Shown: positions 25,855 through 36,126, counted from the first letter of the stretch. The stretch: DNA of 56,393 nucleotides from Anaerobutyricum hallii DSM 3353 (GCF_000173975.1 NZ_ACEP01000080.1:1-56393), one strand, 5' to 3'. Program-made: numbers and translations. The notes: a model not told the origin generated them from the letters alone.

Positions 25855-26718
25855 ATGTGGTTAGCAGATAACTGGAAAGAATATGAAGTCATAGATTGCA
25901 GCGAAGGTGAAAAACTGGAACGCTGGGGCAAATACACCCTTCTTCGTCCAGACCCTCAGGTAATCTGGAATACAAAAAAAGAAGATAAACACTGGAAACA
26001 TTTAAATGCACATTATCACAGAAGCAAAAAAGGTGGCGGAGAGTGGGAGTTTTTTGATCTTCCAAAGCAGTGGGATATTCATTATAGAAGTCTTACCTTC
26101 CATTTAAAACCATTCAGTTTTAAACATACAGGGCTTTTCCCAGAACAGGCAGTCAACTGGGACTGGTTTTCTGATAAGATTAAGAAGGCAGGCCGCCCAG
26201 TAAAAGTATTGAACTTATTTGCCTATACTGGTGGAGCAACACTTGCAGCCGCAGCTGCGGGAGCATCTGTAACTCATGTAGATGCCTCAAAAGGAATGGT
26301 TACCTGGGCAAAGGAGAATGCGGTTGCTTCTGGTCTTGGTGATGCACCGATTCGCTGGCTTGTAGATGACTGTGTGAAGTTCGTAGAAAGAGAAATCCGC
26401 CGTGGCAATCATTACGATGGAATTATTATGGATCCACCATCTTATGGACGTGGGCCAAAGGGAGAGATTTGGAAGATTGAGGAGAAGATTTATTCTTTAG
26501 TATGTCTTTGTGAAAAGCTTCTTTCCAAAGACCCGCTGTTCTTCTTAATCAATTCCTATACAACAGGATTACAGCCTGCCGTTCTTTCCTATATGTTAGG
26601 AACAGCAGTTGCGAAAAAACATGGTGGAAAAGTCAGTGCAGATGAGGTTGGTCTTCCTGTCAGTGCAAATGGACTTGTTCTTCCATGCGGTGCTTCCGGA
26701 CGATGGGAAAAGAAATAG
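25855..26718 (+). CDS. Class I SAM-dependent methyltransferase, RlmI-like rRNA type
   Basis: A 287-residue methyltransferase. The SAM-binding motif VLNLFAYTGGATLAAAAAGA (about 117-136) and the catalytic MDPPSYGRGPKGE (about 190-202) fit the Methyltrans_SAM family that includes RlmI/RlmK-type rRNA m5C and m7G methyltransferases. The PUA domain of RlmI is absent; residues 1-110 form a distinct N-terminal region seen in the shorter clostridial and alphaproteobacterial members. The target base is not known. The Gx transporter follows after 14 bases with its own ribosome binding site. Confidence 0.85.
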   Translation: MWLADNWKEYEVIDCSEGEKLERWGKYTLLRPDPQVIWNTKKEDKHWKHLNAHYHRSKKGGGEWEFFDLPKQWDIHYRSLTFHLKPFSFKHTGLFPEQAVNWDWFSDKIKKAGRPVKVLNLFAYTGGATLAAAAAGASVTHVDASKGMVTWAKENAVASGLGDAPIRWLVDDCVKFVEREIRRGNHYDGIIMDPPSYGRGPKGEIWKIEEKIYSLVCLCEKLLSKDPLFFLINSYTTGLQPAVLSYMLGTAVAKKHGGKVSADEVGLPVSANGLVLPCGASGRWEKK

Positions 26719-26732
26719 ATGGGAGATAGCAT

Positions 26733-27239
26733 ATGAGTGCTAAAAAGACAGCTTTTTATGGAATGTTTCTTGCGCTTGCTTTAGTAGCAGGATATATTGA
26801 ACAGCTTATACCGATTAATCTTGGAATACCCGGAGTAAAGCTTGGACTTGCAAACATTGTTACAATGCTTCTTCTTTATATAGTAGGAGTCCCTGCAGCC
26901 TGCCTGATTTCCGTACTTAGAATCCTATTATCAGGATTCCTCTTTGGAAGCGGATTCGCAATGGTCTACAGTGCAGCAGGAGCGGCAATGAGTATGCTAG
27001 TTATGGCACTCTTAAAGAAAACAAAGAAGTTTTCTTCTGTAGGAGTAAGCGTAGCAGGCGGCATATTCCACAACGTAGGACAGATTATCGTTGCCATGAT
27101 TGTATTGGAAACAAAGGCATTAGCCTACTATCTCCCAATTTTAATCCTTTCTGGACTCGTAGCCGGAATCTTAATCGGAATCTTAAGCGGGATATTAACA
27201 AAGAGATTAAATCCGATAATCAAGCAGCATTTTGTATAA
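26733..27239 (+). CDS. Gx transporter family protein (Hpre_diP_synt_I)
   Basis: A 168-residue, very hydrophobic protein with five to six membrane helices and Gly-rich signatures NLGIPGVKLGLANIVTMLLL (about 29-48) and LLSGFLFGSGFAMVYSAAGA. The family was once called heptaprenyl diphosphate synthase component I but looks like a small-molecule transport S component; in Firmicutes it often neighbours a NusG-domain-II protein, which is absent here. The stop codon lies in the arm of palindrome copy C. Confidence 0.82.
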   Translation: MSAKKTAFYGMFLALALVAGYIEQLIPINLGIPGVKLGLANIVTMLLLYIVGVPAACLISVLRILLSGFLFGSGFAMVYSAAGAAMSMLVMALLKKTKKFSSVGVSVAGGIFHNVGQIIVAMIVLETKALAYYLPILILSGLVAGILIGILSGILTKRLNPIIKQHFV

Positions 27240-27380
27240 ACAGACGAAAACTCTAAACATCCTATTTTGACAGCTGCTTTATAGTCGCTGCGTGTTGAAT
27301 GTTTGCTTTTGCGCTCGCATCCAGCACTTGCTCCGAAGCCGCATCTGCCAAGATAAGATGTTTAGAGTTTTCTGTTTATA
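27235..27380. repeat. Intergenic palindrome, copy C of the CAGACGA family
   Basis: TATAAACAGA (27235) and TCTGTTTATA (ending 27380) pair, and the next part (AAACTCTAAACATC at 27248-27261) pairs with GATGTTTAGAGTTT at 27357-27370. The left arm has three extra bases (CGA). The tip carries TAGTCGCTGCG and GCGCTCGCATCC, as in copies A and the one at 52757. The left arm contains the stop codon of the Gx transporter. Confidence 0.85.
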
Positions 27381-27387
27381 GAAATAC

Positions 27388-27551
27388 TAGAGCGTGTTTG
27401 AAAAATCATTCCTGCAACCTGCACGCCCCAATTTGCGGTATATTTTGCCTTCATTCGGTTGACGTAGCCCGCTACGCCGCCCTCATTCAGGCGAAATCTC
27501 CCGCAAATTGTAACGCACATCTTGCAGAAAGCATTTTTCAAACACGCTCTA
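27388..27551. mobile_element. MITE-like element with 19-base terminal inverted repeats
   Basis: TAGAGCGTGTTTGAAAAAT (27388-27406) is exactly complementary to 27533-27551. Further inward, TCCTGCAA..CACGCCCCAATTTGCGG pairs loosely with CCCGCAAATTGTAACGCAC..TTGCAG, and a small GTAGC/GCTAC hairpin sits in the centre. At 164 bases and without coding capacity it looks like a MITE; the TA ends may include a TA target duplication. The 193 bases after it, up to the LysR gene, include a stray TTCGTCTGTC (27704) like the boundary motif of the other repeat family, and no gene. Confidence 0.8.
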
Positions 27552-27744
27552 AAGGAATGCTGGATTAAATTGGATTACTATCCCCTTTCTTCTTCAGAGA
27601 TAGAAATCGGATATGGAATAGTGCCACTTTTGAGCAAGTTCATAATGCGGGCGAGCATTATGAGCGCAGTGATACGGAACAGCTGCCATATATCTATTAG
27701 CTTAGTTTCGTCTGTCAAATGACGAGATAAAGGAGGAAACACAA

Positions 27745-28659
27745 ATGGAAATTACATACGATTACTATCGCATATTCTATTATGCGGCTAAATATAAAAG
27801 CTTTTCAAAGGCGGCAGAGATTCTGATGAGTAACCAGCCGAATATTACGCATTTTATGAATAATCTGGAGAATCAGCTTGGCTGTCGTTTGTTTATTCGT
27901 TCAAATAGAGGAGTAACACTTACAAGAGAAGGGGAGAAGCTATACAAGCATGTAACAATTGCATATCAGCATTTTCAACTGGCAGAGTTAGAACTGGCGA
28001 ATGATAAAAGTCTGCAGAGTGGAATTATAACCGTTGGTGTAAGTGAGATCGCATTACATTTGCTGATCTTACAGGTAATGGCAGACTTTCGAAAAGCATA
28101 TCCGGGTATCCGCATCCGCCTTTCCAATCATTCTACTCCGGAGACGATTCAGGAAGTAAAAGATGGTCTGGTTGATCTGGCAGTAGTATCTACACCGGCC
28201 GATATCCCTGCTACATTAAAATCTACGTCTTTGATGGATTTTTCAGATGTAATGGTAGTGAGCAGCTCGCATAAAGAATTATGTGAGAAGCCGATACATC
28301 TTTCAAAGATGCAGGATTATCCACTCATTTGTCTTGGGAGAGGAACAAAGTCATATGAGTTTTTCAGTAATTTTTATCAAAGATATGGTTTAAAGTTAAA
28401 TCCAGATATTGAAGCCGGAACAATTCATCAGATTCTTCCGATGGTTGTCTATGATCTTGGAGTAGGTTTTTTACCAGAAAATGTAGGTATAGAAGCCTTA
28501 GAAGATGGGAAAATAATAAAAGTACCCCTTATAGAGAAAATCCCACAAAGACAGATCTGCCTTGTGGAGTCAAAAAGAACACCGCTTAGTATAGCAGCTA
28601 ATGCATTAAAGCAATTTATAAATAATTATATTGAAACGAAATTAAAAGACAAAGCGTGA
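27745..28659 (+). CDS. LysR family transcriptional regulator
   Basis: A 304-residue LysR-type regulator. The N-terminal winged helix-turn-helix is clear (YYRIFYYAAKYKSFSKAAEI, then SQPN-type recognition helix QPNITHFMNNLENQLGCRLF, residues 5-52). The effector domain follows (about 88-300; GIITVGVSEIALHLL, LVDLAVVSTPAD, LGVGFLPENVG). AAAGGAGG precedes the ATG. No divergent target gene is adjacent: the upstream neighbour is on the same strand and the atp operon lies downstream, so its regulon and ligand are unknown. Confidence 0.9.
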   Translation: MEITYDYYRIFYYAAKYKSFSKAAEILMSNQPNITHFMNNLENQLGCRLFIRSNRGVTLTREGEKLYKHVTIAYQHFQLAELELANDKSLQSGIITVGVSEIALHLLILQVMADFRKAYPGIRIRLSNHSTPETIQEVKDGLVDLAVVSTPADIPATLKSTSLMDFSDVMVVSSSHKELCEKPIHLSKMQDYPLICLGRGTKSYEFFSNFYQRYGLKLNPDIEAGTIHQILPMVVYDLGVGFLPENVGIEALEDGKIIKVPLIEKIPQRQICLVESKRTPLSIAANALKQFINNYIETKLKDKA

Positions 28660-28865
28660 TTATTTAAAGAAATTTCCAGGTATGTTATAAAGATATAACA
28701 ATTATGATTGAAAGCTAATTTATAGTGATTCAGAGATATACAGACTTTCAAAAAATAAAAATAGTCTCTATATTTTAAGAATTATGTCCGAATTGTTATA
28801 ATAATTTGTAATTATTCTTTCTTTTTTTCTTAAACATTCTTTATCAAATCTGACTGATTTCTGAC

Positions 28866-28936
28866 AAGATTTCTCATATTCATACAAATCGTTTTGTCAA
28901 ATTGAATAAAAAAATCGTATTTATATGAGAAATCTT
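28866..28936. repeat. Inverted repeat with 14-base perfect arms upstream of atpB
   Basis: AAGATTTCTCATAT (28866-28879) and ATATGAGAAATCTT (28923-28936) are exact complements 43 bases apart. The space between contains TTGTCA and TATTTA (18-base spacing), a possible weak promoter. The rest of the 444-base gap between the LysR gene and atpB is AT-rich; 28737-28773 holds a weak ATATACAGACT/AGTCTCTATAT hairpin that may end the LysR transcript. Confidence 0.65.
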
Positions 28937-28942
28937 TGCACT

Positions 28943-28957
28943 ATGTAAAATTTACAT
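28943..28957. promoter_or_regulatory. Perfect palindrome ATGTAAAATTTACAT upstream of atpB
   Basis: Fifteen bases with full dyad symmetry (ATGTAAA, centre A, TTTACAT), overlapping the spacer between TTGCAC (28936) and TAGATA (28960). Its form and position suit an operator for a dimeric repressor of the atp operon; the binding protein is unknown. Confidence 0.45.
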
Positions 28958-29030
28958 GATAGATAAAAATATAAAACATTTCCACATAAATAAAAAGAGG
29001 GGTAGAATGTGTAGCAATGGTTCAGGGCGA

Positions 29031-29070
29031 ACAATCTCTTCCTATTAAATAGGGTAGCAAAGAAGATTGT
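29031..29070 (+). other. Stem-loop in the atpB leader
   Basis: ACAATCTCTTCCTATT pairs with AATAGG and, across an internal loop, GAAGATTGT. It lies 18 bases before the AAGGAG of atpB, so it may affect translation or mRNA stability. Confidence 0.45.
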
Positions 29071-29103
29071 CACCAATATAAGAATCAGGAAGGAGTGTGG
29101 CAG

Positions 29104-29790
29104 ATGGATGCTCTGGTCAATGAACTGATGAAAGAGTTGAATTGCGACACTGTCTTTACGATTCCGGTACTCGGAGGAATCCCGGTTAAAGAATCTGTAG
29201 TAGTAACATGGATCATCATGGCGGTCATTCTGGTACTTTGTATAGCGTTAACCAGAAATTTAAGCGTAGAAAATCCAAGTCGTGGACAGATCATACTGGA
29301 AACAATCGTAAGCGGCGGACACAATTTCTTCAAGGACACACTGGGAGAACATGGAGCGGAATATATACCGTATCTTATGACAGTGACCCTCTACATCGGT
29401 ATTGCCAATCTTATCGGACTGCTTGGTTTTAAACCACCGACAAAAGACATGAACGTGACGGCGGCATTAGCATTTATGAGTATTGTCTTAATTGAGGTAG
29501 CCGGCATCAGACAAAAAGGAGCAAAAGGATGGGTAAAGAGTTTTGCGGAACCAATTCCAATTATCTTACCGATCAATATTATGGAGATTTTTATTAAACC
29601 ATTATCTCTGTGCATGCGACTTTTTGGTAACGTACTTGGTTCTTTCGTTATCATGGAATTATTAAAGTTAATTGTTCCGGCAGTATTACCGGCAGTGTTT
29701 AGCTGTTACTTTGATATTTTTGATGGTTTGATTCAGGCCTACGTATTTGTATTCCTTACATCGTTGTTTATTAAGGAAGCGACAGAATAA
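29104..29790 (+). CDS. atpB: ATP synthase Fo subunit a
   Basis: Subunit a forms the ion half-channels beside the c-ring. The product (228 residues from ATG 29104) has five to six membrane helices, the essential Arg in SLCMRLFGNVLGSF (about 174) and the C-terminal helix GLIQAYVFVFLTSLFI. The start is set by AAGGAG nine bases upstream; an in-frame GTG at 29095 touches that site and is unlikely. It is the first gene of the atp operon; no atpI gene precedes it. Confidence 0.95.
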   Translation: MDALVNELMKELNCDTVFTIPVLGGIPVKESVVVTWIIMAVILVLCIALTRNLSVENPSRGQIILETIVSGGHNFFKDTLGEHGAEYIPYLMTVTLYIGIANLIGLLGFKPPTKDMNVTAALAFMSIVLIEVAGIRQKGAKGWVKSFAEPIPIILPINIMEIFIKPLSLCMRLFGNVLGSFVIMELLKLIVPAVLPAVFSCYFDIFDGLIQAYVFVFLTSLFIKEATE

Positions 29791-29837
29791 GAAAACAACA
29801 AAAAATTTAAAGAGAAAAGAAAAGGAGTGTTGTAATT

Positions 29838-30068
29838 ATGTCATCAGCATTATTTGTAGCAATTGGAGCAGGAGTTGCAGTATTAACAGGTATTGGAGCA
29901 GGTATCGGTATCGGTAAAGCTACCGCAGCCGCAACAGATGCAATCGCAAGACAGCCGGAAGCAGAAAGTAAGATCAGTAAAGCATTATTACTTGGTTGTG
30001 CGTTAGCAGAGGCAACAGCTATTTACGGTTTCGTTATCGCATTATTAATCATCCTTTTCCTTAAATAA
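29838..30068 (+). CDS. atpE: ATP synthase Fo subunit c
   Basis: A 76-residue two-helix proteolipid: helix 1 is Gly-rich (TGIGAGIGIGKATAAATDAI), the loop is ARQPEA, and helix 2 carries the ion-binding Glu in CALAEATAIYGF (about residue 56). Compared with Na+-translocating c subunits, the helix-1 Gln (GVGQG) is Ile (GIGIG) and the Ser after the Glu is Ala (AEAT rather than AEST), so H+ coupling is more likely. It follows atpB by 47 bases, with its own ribosome binding site. Confidence 0.95.
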   Translation: MSSALFVAIGAGVAVLTGIGAGIGIGKATAAATDAIARQPEAESKISKALLLGCALAEATAIYGFVIALLIILFLK

Positions 30069-30134
30069 TAAAAGCTTAAAAGGCTATTTGGAAACTTACA
30101 GATTTTTAATGAAAAAGGAAGGCGGACGAAGAAT

Positions 30135-30587
30135 ATGCTTAATATAAATCCATGGAATATGGTAATGATTGTAATAAATCTTCTTGTATTATATGCGATT
30201 TTTCGTAAGTTCTTATATAAACCGGTTATGAATGTAATTCATCGGAGAGAAGAATTGATTCAGGGACAGTTTGATTCTGCTAAAAAAACGCAGGATGATG
30301 CCCTTCAGTTAAAGGCTGATTATGAAGAAAAATTACAGAAGGCAAATGTAAAGGCCGATGAGATTATTCTTGCAGCAAGAGATCAGGCAAAAGAAGAGCA
30401 TGAGAAAGCAGTGCTTGAGACACAGGCGAAGACGGACAGAATGATCGAGAAAGCAAAAGCAGATATCGAAAAAGAACAGAAACAGGCACAGCAGGAAGTG
30501 CAGGGTGAGATTGCGAAACTTGCACTTATCGCCGCAAGAAAGATTATAGAGACAGGTGAGGCCCATGACGCAGAAGGCAGTAAATAA
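30135..30587 (+). CDS. atpF: ATP synthase Fo subunit b
   Basis: A 150-residue peripheral stalk subunit: one N-terminal membrane helix (about 8-26, NMVMIVINLLVLYAIF), then a long charged coiled coil (about 40-140) rich in Lys, Glu and Gln. Membership is supported by FLYKPVMNVIHRREELI just after the helix. The 3' end overlaps atpH by about 23 bases, indicating coupled translation. Confidence 0.93.
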   Translation: MLNINPWNMVMIVINLLVLYAIFRKFLYKPVMNVIHRREELIQGQFDSAKKTQDDALQLKADYEEKLQKANVKADEIILAARDQAKEEHEKAVLETQAKTDRMIEKAKADIEKEQKQAQQEVQGEIAKLALIAARKIIETGEAHDAEGSK

Positions 30588-31083
30588 TGCGAAAGTATTA
30601 TACCGTCTGAATATTTCAAGAAGCGATGTAGAAGAAGCCCATAAAATTTTCACGAAGGCCCCTTTCCTTCTCGAGACTCTGACAAATCCAGTTGTTTCAG
30701 AGGAAGCGAAAGAGGTAGTGCTTGACAAAATTGCGAGACAGAGTGGAATGCCGGAACTTCTTGAGAATTTTATGAAGATGATGTGCCGGATTGGTGAAAT
30801 CGGACAGATCACAGATATTTTTAACTGCTATTATGAATACTGGGATAAAATGAATCACATTCTTCACGCAAAAGTCATTTATGCAGATGACAAGGCAAAA
30901 GAAGAAAAAGAAGCAATTCAGAAGCAGTTAGAGAGCATTTATCCAGATGAAAAGGTTGTTCTTTCGGAAGAGACAGATGCTTCCCTTCTTGGTGGTTATG
31001 TTGTTCGTGTCGGTTATGAAGAGTATGACCACAGTTATGAAGGTAAACTCAGACGGTTAGAAAGAAAATTAACAGGGAGGTGA
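30565..31083 (+). CDS. atpH: ATP synthase F1 subunit delta
   Basis: The product (172 residues from ATG 30565) links F1 to the b dimer. It has the helical N-terminal domain ([20 protein letters not shown]) and the C-terminal signature [20 protein letters not shown] that ends delta/OSCP proteins. An in-frame GTG at 30556 is possible, but the ATG is better placed after AGGTGAGG. The gene begins inside atpF and its stop is part of the atpA ribosome binding site. Confidence 0.92.
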   Translation: MTQKAVNNAKVLYRLNISRSDVEEAHKIFTKAPFLLETLTNPVVSEEAKEVVLDKIARQSGMPELLENFMKMMCRIGEIGQITDIFNCYYEYWDKMNHILHAKVIYADDKAKEEKEAIQKQLESIYPDEKVVLSEETDASLLGGYVVRVGYEEYDHSYEGKLRRLERKLTGR

Positions 31084-31088
31084 ATCTT

Positions 31089-32591
31089 GTGGGCGCAATC
31101 AGTGCAGAAGATATAATCTCTATTATACAGAGTGAAATCGAAAATTTTGATGTGGACAACACAAGTGAAGAGACAGGTACGGTCATATATGTAGGTGACG
31201 GAATCGTTACTGTTTATGGTATTGACCATGCGATGTACGGTGAGGTTGTCGTTTTTGATAATGGAGTAAAAGGAATGGTTCAGGATATCCGTCAGAACGA
31301 GATTGGTGTAATCCTTTTCGGACGTGATACTGGAATCAAAGAAGGAACAAAAGTAGTTAGAACAAAGAAAAAAGCAGGTATTCCTGTTGGTAACGAATAC
31401 ATTGGACGAGTAATTAATGCGTTAGGTGAGCCAATTGACGGCGGCGCAGAGATTAAGGCAGATGGTTATCGTCCGATTGAGGAAGAAGCACCTGGTATCA
31501 TTGAGAGAAAGTCAGTAGATACCCCAATGGAAACGGGTATTCTTTCCATCGACTCCATGTTCCCAATCGGACGTGGACAGCGTGAGTTAATCATTGGTGA
31601 CCGTCAGACTGGTAAAACTTCTATTGCAACAGATACGATTCTTAACCAGAAAGGAAAAGGAGTTATCTGTATTTACGTTGCAATTGGACAGAAGGCATCC
31701 AGCGTTGCCAAGATTGTAAATACCTTAGAGAAATATGACGCAATGGATTATTCTATCGTTTTATCCTCTACAGCAAGTGAACCTGCATCCCTGCAGTATA
31801 TTGCACCATATGCAGGTACAGCGTTAGCAGAATATTTCATGCATCAGGGAAAAGATGTGTTAATCGTATATGATGACTTATCCAAACATGCGGTAGCATA
31901 CCGTGCGATTTCCCTGCTGTTAGAGCGTTCTCCTGGACGTGAGGCTTATCCTGGAGATGTATTCTACTTACATTCCAGATTATTAGAGCGGTCCAGCCGT
32001 CTTAGTGATAAGCTTGGTGGAGGTTCTATCACAGCACTTCCAATCATTGAGACACAGGCCGGCGACGTATCTGCTTACATTCCTACAAACGTAATTTCTA
32101 TTACAGATGGACAGATATTCTTAGAGAGTAATCTTTTCTTCGAAGGTATGCGTCCAGCGGTAAACGTTGGTTTATCCGTATCCCGTGTAGGTGGAGCAGC
32201 ACAGACAAAAGCAATGAAGAAGGCATGCGGAAGTATTCGTATTGACCTGGCACAGTATCGAGAGATGGAGGTATTTACCCAGTTCTCATCAGACCTTGAT
32301 GATGCAACAAAGGCACAGTTAGCACATGGACGTGCAATCATGGAACTGTTAAAACAGCCATTATGCCATCCATTATCCTTACATGAGCAGGTAATTACAT
32401 TATGTCTTGCAAACAATGGTATCTTTGATATCGTTATGCCAAAAGAAGTAAAGAAATATCAAAAAGATATTCTTTCTTATCTTGATCTCAAACATCCTGA
32501 AATCGGAAAAGAAATTGAGAAAAAGAAAGATTTAACTGATGAATTAATTGCAAAGATTATAGAAGCAGCAAAGGAATACACTGATAAATAA
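31089..32591 (+). CDS. atpA: ATP synthase F1 subunit alpha
   Basis: Non-catalytic nucleotide-binding subunit of F1, 500 residues. Walker A is GDRQTGKT (about residue 170); [20 protein letters not shown] is the Walker B region; the catalytic Arg finger region is [13 protein letters not shown]. The start is GTG 31089, six bases after GGAGGTG; a GTG at 31080 in the same frame overlaps that site. The start lies five bases after the atpH stop. Confidence 0.96.
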   Translation: MGAISAEDIISIIQSEIENFDVDNTSEETGTVIYVGDGIVTVYGIDHAMYGEVVVFDNGVKGMVQDIRQNEIGVILFGRDTGIKEGTKVVRTKKKAGIPVGNEYIGRVINALGEPIDGGAEIKADGYRPIEEEAPGIIERKSVDTPMETGILSIDSMFPIGRGQRELIIGDRQTGKTSIATDTILNQKGKGVICIYVAIGQKASSVAKIVNTLEKYDAMDYSIVLSSTASEPASLQYIAPYAGTALAEYFMHQGKDVLIVYDDLSKHAVAYRAISLLLERSPGREAYPGDVFYLHSRLLERSSRLSDKLGGGSITALPIIETQAGDVSAYIPTNVISITDGQIFLESNLFFEGMRPAVNVGLSVSRVGGAAQTKAMKKACGSIRIDLAQYREMEVFTQFSSDLDDATKAQLAHGRAIMELLKQPLCHPLSLHEQVITLCLANNGIFDIVMPKEVKKYQKDILSYLDLKHPEIGKEIEKKKDLTDELIAKIIEAAKEYTDK

Positions 32592-32606
32592 CAGGCAGGT
32601 GTTGGT

Positions 32607-33497
32607 ATGGCAAGTGCAAAAGAAATTCAGGACAGGATGCGAAGTATCAAAGATACATTGAAAATTACAAATGCAATGTATATGATTTCTTCCTCCAAAC
32701 TGAAAAAATCAAAAAAAATGTTAGCGGACACAGAGCCGTATTTCTATACCCTTCAGTCTGAAATGAGCCGAATTTTAAGACATCTTCCAGATATGAACAG
32801 CATTTATTTTAAGACAAATGCAGAAATTCCGGAAAGAAAGAGAAAAGCCGGTTATATCGTCATTACAGCAGATAAGGGACTGGCTGGTTCTTATAATCAT
32901 AATATTTTAAAACTTGCAGAAGAAGAACTTGAAAAAAGAGATGATTATAAACTGTTTGTTCTCGGTGAATTAGGACGGCATTATTTTGAACAGAAAGGAA
33001 TTAATATTGATAAACAGTTCCATTTCGTTGTTCAGGATCCATCTTTAAGCCGTGCCAGAAGAATTGCCGAGGATTTATTAAAGCTTTACCATGAAAATCA
33101 ACTTGATGAACTTTACATTATATATACAACAATGGTAAATGCAATGCAGGAGGAGGCACAGGTTGCCCAGCTCCTGCCACTGAAGAAAACAGACTTTAAG
33201 ATTCCAGTTCCGATTGATATCCCATTAGAGGGACTTGCATTAAAACCTTCTGCTGAAGAGGTTATGGACCACATCGTTCCAAACTATGTAGTAGGTTTTG
33301 TGTATGGTGCGTTAGTAGAAGCATTTTCCTGTGAGCAGAATGCCAGAATGATGGCAATGGAAGGTGCGACAAACAGTGCGAAACAAATGTTAAAAGAACT
33401 GGATATTGAATATAACAGAGCCAGACAGGCTGCGATCACGCAGGAGATTACGGAGGTAATAGCCGGAGCGAAGTCGCAGAAGAAAAAGAAGAAATAA
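32607..33497 (+). CDS. atpG: ATP synthase F1 subunit gamma
   Basis: Central rotor shaft of F1, 296 residues. The N-terminal helix MASAKEIQDRMRSIKDTLKI and the C-terminal helix (NRARQAAITQEITEVIAGA) are the antiparallel coiled coil inside the alpha3-beta3 ring; the central Rossmann-like part contains ITADKGLAGSYN. It ends in a run of Lys. Ribosome binding site AGGTG precedes the ATG. Placed between atpA and atpD, as usual. Confidence 0.95.
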   Translation: MASAKEIQDRMRSIKDTLKITNAMYMISSSKLKKSKKMLADTEPYFYTLQSEMSRILRHLPDMNSIYFKTNAEIPERKRKAGYIVITADKGLAGSYNHNILKLAEEELEKRDDYKLFVLGELGRHYFEQKGINIDKQFHFVVQDPSLSRARRIAEDLLKLYHENQLDELYIIYTTMVNAMQEEAQVAQLLPLKKTDFKIPVPIDIPLEGLALKPSAEEVMDHIVPNYVVGFVYGALVEAFSCEQNARMMAMEGATNSAKQMLKELDIEYNRARQAAITQEITEVIAGAKSQKKKKK

Positions 33498-33510
33498 AAA
33501 GCGGAAATAA

Positions 33511-34926
<1,416 letters not shown>

Positions 34927-34937
34927 GAGGGGTAGAT

Positions 34938-35360
34938 ATGGCTTCAAATACATTTAGTTTAAAAATCATATCCGCCAACCGTGTATTTTTTACAGGAAGA
35001 TGCCAGTCTGTTATCGTTCCGGGATATGACGGACAAAAAGAAGTACTGGCACATCATGAAAACATGGTTATTGCTGTCAATGAAGGAGAGATGCGTTTCC
35101 TTCCAGAAGGGGAAGAGGAATGGCAGTATGCTGTAGTCGGCATCGGTTTTATCGAAATTGTTAATAACCGTGTCACTCTTTTAGTAGAAAGTGTCGAACG
35201 CCCAGAGGAAATCGATATCGCAAGAGCACAGGAAGCAAAGGAGAGAGCTTTGGAAAAAATACGTCAGAAACAGAGTATTCAGGAGTATTATCATACACAG
35301 GCTTCCCTTTCCCGTGCGATGGCGAGACTTCGGGTTGGACATAGACAGAAACATGTTTAA
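34938..35360 (+). CDS. atpC: ATP synthase F1 subunit epsilon
   Basis: A 140-residue subunit with an N-terminal beta sandwich (FSLKIISANRVFFTGRCQSV; ALVP-type region PGYDGQKEVLAHHENM) and a C-terminal helical hairpin (about 90-135) that can inhibit rotation. It closes the operon atpBEFHAGDC. Its stop codon is followed without a gap by a palindrome of about 350 bases, the likely transcript end. Confidence 0.94.
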   Translation: MASNTFSLKIISANRVFFTGRCQSVIVPGYDGQKEVLAHHENMVIAVNEGEMRFLPEGEEEWQYAVVGIGFIEIVNNRVTLLVESVERPEEIDIARAQEAKERALEKIRQKQSIQEYYHTQASLSRAMARLRVGHRQKHV

Positions 35361-35707
35361 GATGCTTTAGAAAGCTGACGAAAATCGAATAAGGGTATCG
35401 TATACAGATGCTTCAATCTTATATGTGACCGAAAAAGTTAAAAAATAAAAAAAGAATGGTTTTATTCCGTTGCGCTAAACATTCCATTCTGCCTCGAAAA
35501 ACGGAAACTTCATCTCAAAACCTCCACTGGAGCTTTTTTCGAAATGCTCAGGCAGGAGAAAGCAGTCCGAAGTTTCCAGAGTCAGAATTCCATAGCGCAA
35601 AGTCATAAAATCATTCTTTTTTATTTTTTGACTTTTTCTCTTCAAGTTTATTGGAGAAGCATCTGTTATAGAAGGTTTTGCTCGATTTTCTGTGTGTTTT
35701 AAAGCAT
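35361..35707. repeat. Giant imperfect palindrome after atpC
   Basis: The whole 347-base gap folds on itself around CTCCACTGGAG (about 35522). Paired blocks from outside in: ATGCTTTA, GAAAATCGA, ACAGATGCTTC, GAAAAAGT, AAAAAATAAAAAAGAATG, TTGCGCTA and GGAAACTTC, each with its complement on the right side (ending at 35707). CTGACGA (near 35375) and CTTATATGTGAC (near 35418) resemble the CAGACGA family boundary and arm. The left arm abuts the atpC stop. No gene is present. Confidence 0.8.
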
Positions 35708-35713
35708 TTCTGG

Positions 35714-35941
35714 TTATGTTGCGCTATACAGAACTATGCCTTCTTTATGAATATTGGAATAGAATGGGTAGTTAATAATCCATTTTTTGAAATGTGCATT
35801 GCTTTTGGCGATAGGCTTAATATCTAAAGTGTAATCTAAATTAAAATCGTATGTCATATAAGAAAGTTGTTGTGCATATGCTTTTAATTCTAAATCTGAC
35901 ATATCGACTAAAATCATAATATCCACATCTGAATCTTCGTG
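35714..35941 (-). pseudogene. Nucleotidyltransferase (MNT) remnant
   Basis: The minus-strand frame reads HEDSDVDIMILVDMSDLELK and runs to a normal stop (KEGIVLYSAT), matching the second half of small MNT-type nucleotidyltransferases. The frame is blocked by a stop just before HEDSD, so the N-terminal part with the GSxARG motif is missing. The break at about 35941 coincides with the start of another broken gene on the plus strand. Confidence 0.75.
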
Positions 35942-36126
35942 TTAAAAAACTTGATAAAAGACAAGACGAGTTCCACGATTACAATCTTACAGCACTGGCT
36001 TACACATCAGATGGGGATGTGTATCATATTAAAGCAGGAGTGGGCGAATATTCTGAGAACGATATTGCTATAGAGGAAGCGTGTTATGAAGGAACAGAAA
36101 ATGTAGTACGGTTACTGGAAAAATAG
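35941..36126 (+). pseudogene. 3' fragment of an unrecognised gene
   Basis: An open plus-strand frame of 61 codons (VKKLDKRQDEFHDYNLTALA onward) ends in TAG at 36126. It has no start codon with a ribosome binding site, and its 5' end is joined to the broken nucleotidyltransferase. It looks like the C terminus of a larger protein; I do not recognise the family. Confidence 0.55.

Noticed and set aside
35714-35926. A functional 70-residue protein starting at GTG 35926
   Set aside because: It starts within the conserved SDVDIMILVD motif of nucleotidyltransferases and lacks the catalytic first half, so it is a remnant.
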